The position numbers were made by a program, and so were the translations under genes. Positions 54,755 through 63,999 of a stretch of DNA of 64,000 bases are shown piece after piece. The stretch comes from Streptomyces brasiliensis (lineage in GTDB: Bacteria; Actinomycetota; Actinomycetes; Streptomycetales; Streptomycetaceae), in NCBI RefSeq assembly GCF_014647875.1, contig NZ_BMQA01000001.1, positions 620,001 through 684,000 of the forward strand, read 5' to 3'. Each line of letters begins with the position of its first letter. Positions within the stretch are counted from its first letter, which is position 1. The notes under the pieces were generated by a model. It did not search any database, had not been told where the DNA came from, and saw only the letters and a program-made list of their open reading frames with translations.

Positions 54755-56007
54755 GAGCGGGTGCCTCCTTGGGGAGTGGGGAGTACCTGGTCGGGAGTGA
54801 CCACTTCGGTGATGCCGCGTGCGGCGAGGTGTTCCTTGTCGTCCGCGCGCGTGTCGAGGACGGTGGTGGGGCGGGCGCCGTCGGCGGCGAGCCGGAAGTA
54901 GGCGTCGAAGACGGGCCCGCCGGGTGCGCACCGGGAGCGGACGGCGGGGTCGGCGGGTACGACGAGTGCGGTGCCGCGGGTCGCGGGGGTGGTACGGCGT
55001 CCACGGGCGGCGTCCGCCAGCACGAGCGCGAGGTCCTTGGGCCGCCGGTCGTTGGTCAACAGGCCGAGGCCGTATTCGAGTTCGGGGAAGTCGGCGAGGT
55101 CGCGGGAGACGTCGTGGGAGCACCACCAGGTGACGCCCCACAGGTCGGGGCAGTCCAGCGCGTGCGTGACGGTCGCCTCGGTGAAGGCGGCCGCGTGCGC
55201 CGGTGGAATCAGGGGTGCGGGGGCGCCGACCTCCTGGAGCCAGACGGGGCGGTGCGGGTCGTCGGCCCAGGCCTTGCTCAGCTCGACGAGGTATGCGGCG
55301 TGGTGCTCGCTCGGCACGGAGGTCCGGCCGTGGCGCTGGGCGGTGCCGTTGAACACCCAGGAGTGCACGGCGGTGAGGTCGCCGCGGCGGGCCGAGTGCT
55401 CCGGGGTGAAGGGCTGGTCGTCCTGGTACCAGGCGGCGTCGTACGAGGCGTGCAGATGCAGTCGCCCGGGGGCGCCCTCGGCGCAGGCGGTGAGCAGCCG
55501 GGTCAGCCACGCGTCCGCCTGAGCGGGGGTGATGCGGTCGGGGTCGGGGTGCGGCCCGGCGGCGAACTGGTTGACCTCGTTGCCGACCGTCATCCCGATG
55601 AAGTTGGGCCGGTCGGCGAGCGCGGCGGCGAGGGTGCGCAGATAGCGGGCCTCCCCCTCGACCACGTCCGGGTCGGTGAAGATGTTGCGCCGGTGCCAGG
55701 TCCGCGTCCAGGCGGGCAGGAAGTCGAAGCTGCTCAAGTGTCCCTGCAGACCGTCCACGTTGACATCGAGGCCGCGCTCGGCGGCCGCGTCGGCGAGGGT
55801 GACGAGCTGCTCGACCGCGCGGGGGCGGATCAGGGCGCGGTTGGGCTGGAAGTAGGGCCACAGCGGGAAGACCCGGATGTGGTCCAGGCCGAGCGCGGCG
55901 ATCGAGTCGAGGTCGGCGCGTACGGAATCCAGGTCGAAGTCGAGCCAGTGGTGGAACCACCCTTCGCTCGGGGTGTAGTTGACGCCGAAGCGCACGGCAG
56001 AAGGCAT
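54751..56007 (-). CDS. GH5-like glycoside hydrolase, probable beta-mannosidase (GH5_18 type)
   Basis: The 418-residue TIM-barrel enzyme begins RFGVNYTPSEGWFHHWLDFD. Its catalytic acids are Glu144 (TVGNEVNQF) and Glu259 (WLQEVGAP), the spacing of clan GH-A retaining enzymes. Sequence character and context fit the GH5_18 group, whose bifidobacterial members cut the beta-mannose of Man-beta-1,4-GlcNAc left when N-glycans are trimmed. It has no signal peptide, so it is intracellular. It is encoded between the transporter (77-bp gap) and GH85 (4-nt overlap). The subfamily is a judgement from memory, not an alignment. Confidence 0.78.
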   Translation of the reverse strand: MPSAVRFGVNYTPSEGWFHHWLDFDLDSVRADLDSIAALGLDHIRVFPLWPYFQPNRALIRPRAVEQLVTLADAAAERGLDVNVDGLQGHLSSFDFLPAWTRTWHRRNIFTDPDVVEGEARYLRTLAAALADRPNFIGMTVGNEVNQFAAGPHPDPDRITPAQADAWLTRLLTACAEGAPGRLHLHASYDAAWYQDDQPFTPEHSARRGDLTAVHSWVFNGTAQRHGRTSVPSEHHAAYLVELSKAWADDPHRPVWLQEVGAPAPLIPPAHAAAFTEATVTHALDCPDLWGVTWWCSHDVSRDLADFPELEYGLGLLTNDRRPKDLALVLADAARGRRTTPATRGTALVVPADPAVRSRCAPGGPVFDAYFRLAADGARPTTVLDTRADDKEHLAARGITEVVTPDQVLPTPQGGTRS

Positions 56008-56084
56008 GGAGTTCCTGGTTCTGTAGTGCGTACGTGGAGGTGCGTGTGCGGGTGGTCCGTCCCTTGACGGTCGCCCGTTGTCGG

Positions 56085-56992
<908 letters not shown>

Positions 56993-56996
<4 letters not shown>

Positions 56997-57889
56997 GCCT
57001 CGTCCCTCCGGTCGGCTCGCAGGACCAGCAGCATCAGGCCGACGGTCACGACGAAGACCACGACCGACAGGGCGGAGGCGTAGCCGACGCGTCCGGTCAG
57101 GCCGGTGCCGGTGCGCTGGACCAGCATGACGAGGGTGGTGTCCTCGCCGGCCGGTCCACCGGCCGGTCCCGCCATCAGATACACCTCGGAGAACACCTTG
57201 AACGCGCTGACCGAGGCGAGCGCGGCGACCAGGACCATGGTGGAGCGCACGGCGGGCACGGTGACGGTGACGAAGCGGCGCACCGCGCCCGCGCCGTCGA
57301 CGGCGGCGGCCTCGTGCAGTTCCCGGGGTACGTTCGCCAGCGCGGCCAGGTAAATGATCATGTAGTAGCCGAGGCCCTTCCAGACGGTCACGGCCATGGC
57401 GCTCAGCAGGAGCAGCCACTGGTCGCTGAGGAAGCCGACCCGGCCGGCGCCGACGGCCTCCAGCAGGGAGTTGACCAGGCCTCGCTCGTCGAGCAGCCAC
57501 ACCCAGATCAGGCCCACCACGACGATCGAGGCGACGACCGGGGTGTAGAAGGCGGACCGGAAGAAGGTGATGCCGGGGATGTTCTTCTGCACCAGCAGAG
57601 CGAGCAGCAGCGGCAGGATCACCAGCGCGGGGACGACACCGAGGACGTAGAGCGTGCTGTTACGCAGCCCGGTCCAGAACATGTCGTCGTGCAGCAGCTC
57701 GCGGTAGTTGGCGAGGCCCACGAAGCGGCCCGGGATCAGGGTGCGCCGGTCGGTGAAGGAGTTCACCAGCGTGGAGACGAACGGGTAGAGCACGAAGACA
57801 CCGGTGACCAGCAGCCCGGGCGCGGCGAACAGCCAGGGGCTGGTGGGCAGTTGGCGCCGCACCCGGGACCGCACCGTGAGATTCGCCAT
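56993..57889 (-). CDS. Oligosaccharide ABC transporter permease (MalF/CUT1 type)
   Basis: The 298-residue protein has about six helices, the start LFAAPGLLVTGVFVLYPFVSTLVNSFTD typical of CUT1 permeases, and the EAA loop ELHEAAAVDGAGAVRRFVTVTVPAVRS. It forms the channel with the second permease. It lies 6 bp after the binding-protein stop and overlaps the next gene by four bases. Confidence 0.93.
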
Positions 57890-57895
57890 GCCGGA

Positions 57896-59188
57896 TCAGC
57901 CCTGCTGCTTCAGGAGCTGGTCGCTGGCCTTGACAGCGTTGTCGAGGGCCGCCTTGGGGCTCTCCTTGCCCTGCAGCGCCTTGGCGACCTCGTTGCGCAG
58001 CGCGGTCTTCATCTGCTCGCTGAACAGCACGGGCGTGTAGTTGACCGCGTTCTTCAGGGACTTGGCGGCGGCGATCCGCACGCGGGTCTCGTCGGTGCCG
58101 TCCTCCTTGGTGAAGTACGGGTCGTCGAGGGAGCCGGCGGTGCTCGGGAAGATGGCGACCTGCTTGGCGAACGACATCTGGTTCTCCGCGTCCGTCACAT
58201 AGTGCGCGAAGGCGACCGAGGCGGCGGTGTGCTTGGTGCGGGAGTTGACCATCACGCCCATCACGTACATGTTGACGTGCCCGGTGCTGGTGATCTGGTC
58301 GGTGATGCCGATGTTCTTGTACAGGCCCGGCGCGTTCTTCTTGAAGTTGCCGAGGTCGAGGGCGCTGCCGGGGTTCATGGCGACGGCCTGGGTGAGGAAC
58401 TTCTTGCCGGTGGACTCCGGGGTCGCGGTCAGCGCCTGCGGGTCGAGGGCCTTGGCGTCGTACAACTCCTTGTACTTGGTGAGGAGTTCGACACCCTTGG
58501 CGTCGTTGAAGGCGAAGCCGGTGCCCTCCTTGTTCATCAGCTCGGCGCCGTAGCGTCCGAAGTCCTCGATGGTCGGCACGTTGGCCAGCGTGGCGACCTT
58601 GCCGTGGCTCTGCTGCGCCATCTGCAGGGCGTCGGTGAAGAGGTCGTCGTAGGTCTTCGGGGGCTGCTCGGGGTCGAGTCCGGCCTTCTTGAACAGGGAC
58701 TTGTTGTAGAACATCGGCCCGGTGTTCAGGTACCAGGGGAAGGCGTACGTCCCGCTCAGCCCCGGTATCTGATGGCTGGCCCAGGCACCCTCCAGGTACT
58801 CGGGCTTGTACTTGGCGGCGGTCTTGTCGAGGTCGAGGGCGAGGCCCGCCTTGGCGAGCGGGGCGACGAGGTCGGGCGAGACGTTGACGACGTCGGGCAG
58901 GGTGCCGCCGGCCGCGTCGGCGCTGATCTTGTCGGCGTACCCCTCGGCGGGCTGGTCGATCCACTTCACATGGGTGCCCGGGTACTTCTTCTCGAAGCCG
59001 GAGACCAGACCCTCGAAGTACGGCTTGAAGTTGGCGCGCAGGTTCCAGGTCTGGAAGGTGATGTCGCCCTCGATCTTGCCCGAGGCGTCGGTCGAACCGC
59101 CCCCGTCGTCCCCCGAACCGCAGGCGCTCAGCGGCAGGAAGAGGGCGGCGGCGGCAACGGCCGCGAAGGTTCTGCGGGAGATGCGCAC
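57896..59188 (-). CDS. Oligosaccharide ABC transporter substrate-binding lipoprotein (CUT1)
   Basis: The 430-residue precursor has a GTG start with AAAGGAG nine bases upstream and a lipobox LPLSAC (Cys23). The mature protein is an extracellular solute-binding family 1 fold (ITFQTWNLRANFKPYFEGL, LPDVVNVSPDL, YAFPWYLNTGPMFYNKSLF). It is the first gene of the six-gene glycan operon. AT-rich promoter sequence (CTAAATTAATTAG, 59278-59290) and LacI-like operators lie just upstream. Confidence 0.92.
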   Translation of the reverse strand: MRISRRTFAAVAAAALFLPLSACGSGDDGGGSTDASGKIEGDITFQTWNLRANFKPYFEGLVSGFEKKYPGTHVKWIDQPAEGYADKISADAAGGTLPDVVNVSPDLVAPLAKAGLALDLDKTAAKYKPEYLEGAWASHQIPGLSGTYAFPWYLNTGPMFYNKSLFKKAGLDPEQPPKTYDDLFTDALQMAQQSHGKVATLANVPTIEDFGRYGAELMNKEGTGFAFNDAKGVELLTKYKELYDAKALDPQALTATPESTGKKFLTQAVAMNPGSALDLGNFKKNAPGLYKNIGITDQITSTGHVNMYVMGVMVNSRTKHTAASVAFAHYVTDAENQMSFAKQVAIFPSTAGSLDDPYFTKEDGTDETRVRIAAAKSLKNAVNYTPVLFSEQMKTALRNEVAKALQGKESPKAALDNAVKASDQLLKQQG

Positions 59189-59277
59189 GATGCGTGGCTC
59201 CTTTGCGTGGGGTGGGCCGAGCGGCCCGGCCAGACCATGCCCGCCGTTTGTCGGGCAAGTCAATGGATTCACTCCAG

Positions 59278-59290
59278 CTAAATTAATTAG
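59278..59290. promoter_or_regulatory. AT-rich near-palindrome at the glycan operon promoter
   Basis: CTAAATTAATTAG is nearly symmetric and is the longest run without G or C bases in this part of the window, about 90 bp before the binding-protein start codon. It may be part of the promoter or of a second operator. Confidence 0.4.
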
Positions 59291-59343
59291 TTGCACGAAC
59301 CCCCAGGTCACAGCCGCATAATCGCAGTATTGCCACGATCGCT

Positions 59344-59377
59344 AATGCGCTTTAGGATGGCCGAACTCAAGCGCTTT
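59344..59377. promoter_or_regulatory. Twin LacI-family operator-like sites
   Basis: AATGCGCTTT (59344-59353) and CAAGCGCTTT (59368-59377) both resemble the AAAGCGCTTT half-palindromes bound by LacI-type sugar regulators; the second contains the perfect palindrome AAGCGCTT. They are 24 bp apart, about two helical turns, in the region between the divergent glycan operon and LacI gene. Confidence 0.6.
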
Positions 59378-59434
59378 AGTAGATCGTCAGGCAGATCACC
59401 TCGACAGATCGTCTCTACGGAATGGGGAGCAGGG

Positions 59435-60481
59435 GTGTCAGGCAAGCGGTCGCCCGCGCGTCGGCCGACGATGAAGGACATCGCGCGGCGCGCCGGCGTG
59501 TCCGAGAGCGCGGTCTCCTTCGCGCTCAACGGGCGGCCCGGGGTCTCCCAAGTGACGCGGGACCGGGTGCGCCGCGTCGCCGAGCAACTGGGCTGGCGCC
59601 CCAGCACGGCGGCCCGCGCGCTGTCCGGGGAGGGCGCGGCGACGGTCGGCTTCGTCCTGGCGCGCCCGGCCCACACGCTGGGGGTGGACTCCTTCTTCCT
59701 GCAACTCGTCTCGGGTATCCAGGAAGTGCTGGCGGAGCGTCATCTCGGCCTGCTGTTCCAGGTGGCGGAGAACGTGGCGGACGAGTGCGCCGTGTACCGG
59801 CGCTGGTGGGCGGAGCATCGGGTGGACGGGGTCCTGGTCGTCGACCCACGCGCCGACGACCCGCGTCCCGACCTGCTGGACGAACTGGGCCTGCCCGCCG
59901 TGGTGATCGGCGGGGCCCCGGACGAACGCCACCCCGGCCTGTCCACCGTCTGGGCCGACGACGCAGGGGCGATGGCCTCGGTCGTGGACGAGTTGACGGC
60001 GTTGGGTCACCGCCGGATCGTGCACATCGCGGGTCTGCCCGGTCTCGCGCACACCCAGCGCCGTATCCGCACCCTGCGCGCGGAGGCCGAGCGGCGGGGG
60101 CTGGCCGAGGTGCAGTCGGTGACCACCGACTACTCGGACAGCGAGGCCGCCGCCGTCACCCGCCGGGTCCTGCAGGGTGCCACTCCTCCGACGGCCCTGG
60201 TCTACGACAACGACGTGATGGCGGTCGCCGGCGTGGCCGCCGCGTCCGAACTCGGCGTCTCGGTACCGGCGGACCTGTCGGTGGTGGCCTGGGAGGACTC
60301 GGCACTGTGCCGCATCGTCAAACCGTGGCTGTCGGCACTGTCGAGGGACAGCGTGGAGTTCGGCTCGACGGCGGCACGCGAACTGCTGGCCCTCCTGGAC
60401 GGCGGCCCGGCACGGACGGTCCAGGTGCCGGTGCCGCGCCTGATCGAGCGGGACAGCACAGGGCCGGTGAGGGCCGGCTGA
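59435..60481 (+). CDS. LacI-family transcriptional regulator of the glycan operon
   Basis: The product is 348 residues from the GTG at 59435 (GGGGAG upstream). The N-terminal helix-turn-helix and hinge are classical: TMKDIARRAGVSESAVSFALNGRPGVSQVTRDRV and WRPSTAARALSG. The rest is a periplasmic-binding-type sensor (about 65-340). It is divergent from the CUT1-GH5-GH85-GH38 operon with two LacI-like sites between, so it most likely represses that operon until a glycan fragment binds. Confidence 0.92.
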   Translation: MSGKRSPARRPTMKDIARRAGVSESAVSFALNGRPGVSQVTRDRVRRVAEQLGWRPSTAARALSGEGAATVGFVLARPAHTLGVDSFFLQLVSGIQEVLAERHLGLLFQVAENVADECAVYRRWWAEHRVDGVLVVDPRADDPRPDLLDELGLPAVVIGGAPDERHPGLSTVWADDAGAMASVVDELTALGHRRIVHIAGLPGLAHTQRRIRTLRAEAERRGLAEVQSVTTDYSDSEAAAVTRRVLQGATPPTALVYDNDVMAVAGVAAASELGVSVPADLSVVAWEDSALCRIVKPWLSALSRDSVEFGSTAARELLALLDGGPARTVQVPVPRLIERDSTGPVRAG

Positions 60482-60651
60482 CCGCACCCGGCGGTGCGGC
60501 CGGCCGGCCCGCAAGAGCGGTGGAGCGAATGTCCAAGGGGCCGACCGCCTCTCGACGCGGCGCGCGCCAAGGGGCACAGTGCTCCTACGCACGGGACCTA
60601 CCGACCGGTACGCACCCGCGCGCCGCCCTCGTACTTTCCCCAGGAGCGCCC

Positions 60652-62001
60652 GTGACCAGCTGGGTCGGCCGGACCGCCGTCGAGATCGCCGCCGCCGTAC
60701 GCGAGAAGCGGGTCACGCCCCGGGAGGTGGTCGCCGGGCATCTCGCCCGGATCGAGCGGCTCGACGGCCGGATCGGCGCGTTCCGTACGGTGCGGGCCGC
60801 GGCGGCGCTCGCGGAGGCGGACGAGGTGGCCGCCCGTACCGACCTGGCCGGGCTGCCGCTCGCGGGTGTGCCTCTGGCGGTCAAGGACAACCTGGCGGTG
60901 CGCGGCGAGGCCAGCCGGAACGGCTCGGCGGCGACGCCGGACACGCCCGCCGCCGAGGACCATCCCACCGTGGCCCGGCTGCGGGCGGCGGGCGCGGTGG
61001 TCGTGGGGCTGACGAACGTGCCCGAGTTGTGCGTCTTCGGCACGACGGAGGGCGTCCACGGCACCGCCCGCAATCCCTGGGACACCGCGCGCACGGCGGG
61101 CGGCTCGTCGGGCGGCAGCGCGGCGGCGGTGGCGGCCGGCCTGGTGCCGATCGCGCTCGGCAACGACGGCATGGGCTCGCTGCGCATCCCGGCGGCGAAC
61201 TGTGGGCTGGTCACGCTGAAGCCGGGACACGGAGTGGTGCCGGCGGGGATCGGCCACGGCGACTGGTTCGGGATGGCCGAGAACGGGGTGCTGGCCACCA
61301 CCGTCGAGGATCTGCGGCTCGCGCTGTCCCTCCTCGCCGACACGGACACGGCATTCGTACGGCGGGACGAGCCGGACCAGCTGCGCATCGCGGTGTCCCT
61401 GCGCAGCCCGCTCGCCGGGGTTACGATCGCCGGATCGTATACGACCGCGGTCCGGGAGGCGGCCGGGCTGCTCACCGGGGCCGGGCACCAGGTGCGACGC
61501 GCCGAGCCGCCGTATCCGCTCTCGCTGGGCCTCACCTCGCTGCAGCACTGGACGGCGGGCACGGCGATGGACGCCGAGGGCCTCGATCCGGCGCGACTGA
61601 ACCGGCGGACCCGGGTGCACGCGGCGCTGGGCCGCCGCTTCCTGGGCTCGGTGCGCTCCGGGGACCGGCGCGAGCGGCTGCGCGCCCGGCTGACCCCCTT
61701 CTTCACCGAACACGACGTGCTGCTCACCCCGGCCCTCGCCCGCCGCTCCCCCACGGCCGGGCCGTGGCACGAGCGCGGCTGGCTGCGCAACATCCTTGCC
61801 AACACCAACTACTCGCCTCTGACGCCCCCGTGGAACCTCACGGGCTGGCCGGCCATGTCCGTCCCCTTCGGCACGCTCCCGTCGGGCGCCCCCTGCGCCG
61901 TACAGCTCGCGGCCCGCCCGGGCGCGGAGTCCACCCTGCTGGGCCTGGCGGAACAGCTGGAGTCCCTGCACCCGTGGCACCGCACGGCACCGCTCGACTG
62001 A
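60652..62001 (+). CDS. Amidase (amidase-signature family)
   Basis: The 449-residue hydrolase has the Ser-cisSer-Lys triad: Lys78 (AVKDNLAV), Ser152 in GGSSGGS and nucleophile Ser176 in GNDGMGSLRIPAA. The GTG start follows AGGAG. Amidase-signature enzymes hydrolyse diverse amides; GatA itself is ruled out as likely because no gatB or gatC is adjacent. The 170 bp between the LacI gene and this one hold no recognisable element. It converges on the GNAT gene with a 4-bp gap. Confidence 0.9.
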   Translation: MTSWVGRTAVEIAAAVREKRVTPREVVAGHLARIERLDGRIGAFRTVRAAAALAEADEVAARTDLAGLPLAGVPLAVKDNLAVRGEASRNGSAATPDTPAAEDHPTVARLRAAGAVVVGLTNVPELCVFGTTEGVHGTARNPWDTARTAGGSSGGSAAAVAAGLVPIALGNDGMGSLRIPAANCGLVTLKPGHGVVPAGIGHGDWFGMAENGVLATTVEDLRLALSLLADTDTAFVRRDEPDQLRIAVSLRSPLAGVTIAGSYTTAVREAAGLLTGAGHQVRRAEPPYPLSLGLTSLQHWTAGTAMDAEGLDPARLNRRTRVHAALGRRFLGSVRSGDRRERLRARLTPFFTEHDVLLTPALARRSPTAGPWHERGWLRNILANTNYSPLTPPWNLTGWPAMSVPFGTLPSGAPCAVQLAARPGAESTLLGLAEQLESLHPWHRTAPLD

Positions 62002-62005
62002 GCAG

Positions 62006-62497
62006 CTAGTCCTCGTCGAGCGCGCGGTACATGATGTGCAGCCCCACCGGGCCGTGCCGGGGATGGTCGAAGGCCCTGGGGATCGTGCCGACGATCGTGA
62101 AGCCGAGGGACGTCCAGAGGGCGACGGCGGGGTTGGTCTCCACCACCGCGTTGAAGACCATCGCGCGGTAACCGTGAGCCCTCGCCTCAGCCAGAACGTG
62201 CTCGGCCAGGGCGCGGCCGATACCGCGGTCGCCCTGGTCCGGGTCGACCATGAAGCCGGCGTTCGCGACCTGCGCTGCGGGACCCCCGTAGTTGGGGGTG
62301 AGGTAGGCGGAGCCGACCACGGTGCCGTCGGCGTCCTCGGCCACGTACACCCGCTTGCCAGGGCCCGTCCACAGGGCCCGGGCCGCTTCCTGCGAGGTGC
62401 CGGGGTCCCAGGCGTATGTCTCGGCGGCGGCGACGATCCGGTGCCAGAACGGCCAGATCCGCGGCCAGTCGTCGGCCACGGCTTGTCTGATCAGCAT
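62006..62497 (-). CDS. GNAT-family N-acetyltransferase
   Basis: The 163-residue protein is a compact GNAT: MLIRQAVADDWPRIWPFWHRI at the start and the acetyl-CoA loop DQGDRGIGRALAEHVL (motif A, about 87-102). The late segments FNAVVETNPAVALWTSLGF and IVGTIPRAF are typical of phosphinothricin-type acetyltransferases. The substrate is unknown. A 57-residue gene lies 54 bp upstream on the same strand and is probably co-transcribed. Confidence 0.88.
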   Translation of the reverse strand: MLIRQAVADDWPRIWPFWHRIVAAAETYAWDPGTSQEAARALWTGPGKRVYVAEDADGTVVGSAYLTPNYGGPAAQVANAGFMVDPDQGDRGIGRALAEHVLAEARAHGYRAMVFNAVVETNPAVALWTSLGFTIVGTIPRAFDHPRHGPVGLHIMYRALDED

Positions 62498-62551
62498 GGG
62501 CGTGAGTCTCGCACGCCCATGCCTCAGGAGAACGCGGCGGGACCGGTCGGC

Positions 62552-62725
62552 TCAGTCCACGCTGGGCAGGATGTGGGGTTCGGCCAGGTCGTCCTCGTAG
62601 CCCGCGAGGCGGATCGGGGCGGACCGGGCCCACACGTCCAGACTGCCGAGCTGTCCGGGCCGGCGGCCCGTGCGCTCCGTCCGTTCCTTGGGGCGCTGAT
62701 CGCGATTCGTCTTCTCCGGTGTCAC
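62552..62725 (-). CDS. Small protein of 57 residues, unrecognised
   Basis: A short gene with GTG start and AAGGAG seven bases upstream. The product begins MTPEKTNRDQRPKERTERTG and has a basic, hydrophilic N-terminal half and a more hydrophobic C-terminal half (GSLDVWARSAPIRLAGYEDD, ending PHILPSVD). It contains no cysteine, membrane helix or signal peptide. Codon third positions are GC-rich as in real genes of this genome. I do not recognise a family. The leader-plus-core appearance recalls a ribosomally made peptide precursor, but no modifying enzyme is adjacent, so this is only an idea. A GNAT gene follows 54 bp downstream. Confidence 0.6.
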   Translation of the reverse strand: MTPEKTNRDQRPKERTERTGRRPGQLGSLDVWARSAPIRLAGYEDDLAEPHILPSVD

Positions 62726-63186
62726 CGCGCACTCCTTATGTGTCGGGTCACCCTCGGGGTCTGTCGGACAGCCTGTACTCCGGCGCCGGACACCCGCTCG
62801 GGTCTGGATGGAAGGCCAGTTCGGACGCGGTGGCGCCGGTACCTCTCACGAGAGCAGGCCGTTGTGACCGGCGAGTCCCGGGACGGACCATGGGTGTGGG
62901 TGGGACCCGTAATGCTGTCCGCCACCCCTTAGATTAACCAAATGAGCGGGGGTCCGCTCGATCGGGAGTGCAAACAAGCCGTAACTTTCCCGAGTCACTC
63001 CGTACTTCACCCAAGCCAGTCTGCACCGGTTTGTTACGCGGTGCGCTGTCTGGATGCACCCGTTTGGCCTACATGGCCGAACACTTGGGCGTCGACGTCG
63101 CGCAGTTCAAGTGCCGTTGGCCGCGTCGCAAGCTCCTCATGATCTGCTGACATCAGACAACGGCTGTCTCGCGGGAGGACTGACGC
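62726..63186. other. 461-bp divergent intergenic region, AT-richer than average
   Basis: Lies between the 57-residue gene and the HD-domain gene. AT-richer patches (TTAGATTAACCAAATGAG at 62931-62948, GCAAACAAGCCGTAACTTTCCC) mark probable promoters. A short inverted repeat CACTTG...CAAGTG brackets about 63082-63113. Small open frames here, such as 62968-63150, lack a ribosome site and protein-like content. The length and composition would suit a complex promoter or small RNA, but nothing specific is identified. Confidence 0.45.
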
Positions 63187-63582
63187 ATGGAGCTGCGCAG
63201 CGTCGAGGAGCTGATGGACCTGCTGTACGCCTGCCCCCACGAGCACGCGCTGCGCACCGCCGCGCTGCTGCGCCGCACCCGCCCCGCCGACAAGGAACTC
63301 CAGGTGGCGGGGCTGGTGCACGGCATCGGGGAACTGCTCGGCCCCGGCGGCGGGGCCGATCGCGCGCAACACGCGGCCGAGGCCGTGCGCCCCCTGCTCG
63401 GCGAGCGGGTCCACCGTCTGGTGCGGCACCACGGCCCCGCCACGGACGACGACCTGCTGCGTCTGCGCCAGGCCACCGAGGAGGGCCGGTTCGCCGGTTT
63501 CGACGCCGGGGTCCTGGAGGACTGGCGTACAGTCCTGGAACTGGTGGCGGCGCGCAATTCCCGCCTGGGGGCGGTCGACTGA
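63187..63582 (+). CDS. HD-domain-like small protein with altered metal motif
   Basis: The 131-residue protein (GGGAGG before the ATG) has the helical layout of small HD or PhnZ/inositol-oxygenase-like proteins: HEHALRTAALLRR, then LQVAGLVHGIGELLG, RAQHAAEAVRPLL and HRLVRHHGPAT. Where family members have a metal-binding His-Asp pair (LxHDIG), this sequence has His45-Gly46. Other histidines are kept, so it may bind one metal or none. Function unknown; it may be a binding or regulatory relative. Confidence 0.7.
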   Translation: MELRSVEELMDLLYACPHEHALRTAALLRRTRPADKELQVAGLVHGIGELLGPGGGADRAQHAAEAVRPLLGERVHRLVRHHGPATDDDLLRLRQATEEGRFAGFDAGVLEDWRTVLELVAARNSRLGAVD

Positions 63583-63645
63583 GGGTCCGTCATCAGACGG
63601 TGACCCGCGCACCGGCGACCTGTCGCCCGCGGCCCGGCGCCGGTG

Positions 63646-63999
63646 TCACCACTTGCCCGGTGCGTAGTCCTTCAGGAACACGCCGTACAGGTCCTCGCCC
63701 TCCTCGCCGCGCACGATCGGGTCGTACACCCGGGCCGCGCCGTCGACCAGGTCCAGGGGCGCGTGGAAGCCCGCCTCGGCGAGGCGGACCTTGTCGGGGT
63801 GCGGGCGCTCGTCGGTGATCCAGCCGGTGTCGACGGCCGTCATGAGGATGCGGTCCTTCTCGAACATCTCCTGGGCGCTGGTGCGCGTGAGCATGTTCAG
63901 GGCGGCCTTGGCCATGTTGGTGTGCGGGTGGCCGGCGCCCTTGTAGCCGCGGCTGAAGACGCCCTCCATGGCGGAGACGTTCACGATGTAGGTGCGGCG
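63646..63999 (-). CDS. SDR-like oxidoreductase, 3' part (gene runs off the window)
   Basis: The frame is open to the last bases, so the start lies beyond the window. The visible 117 codons contain the SDR catalytic region in altered form, [34 protein letters not shown]. Ser (in NVSAMEG) and Lys (in NMAKAAL) are present, but Thr stands four positions before Lys where the usual catalytic Tyr is expected. A long C-terminal extension (about 75 residues, ending KDYAPGKW) follows, which is more than a classical SDR has. Substrate unknown. Confidence 0.72.
   Translation of the reverse strand, partial: RRTYIVNVSAMEGVFSRGYKGAGHPHTNMAKAALNMLTRTSAQEMFEKDRILMTAVDTGWITDERPHPDKVRLAEAGFHAPLDLVDGAARVYDPIVRGEEGEDLYGVFLKDYAPGKW

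Noticed and set aside
50573..54901. A 1442-codon plus-strand open frame antisense to the GH38 and GH85 genes
   Set aside because: It is the complement of two well-recognised enzymes, with low-information Gly/Val/Arg-rich content and no family motifs.
62942..63150. Small open frames upstream of the HD-like gene
   Set aside because: No ribosome site, mixed Ser/Thr/Cys-rich content and weak third-position bias; better read as regulatory sequence.
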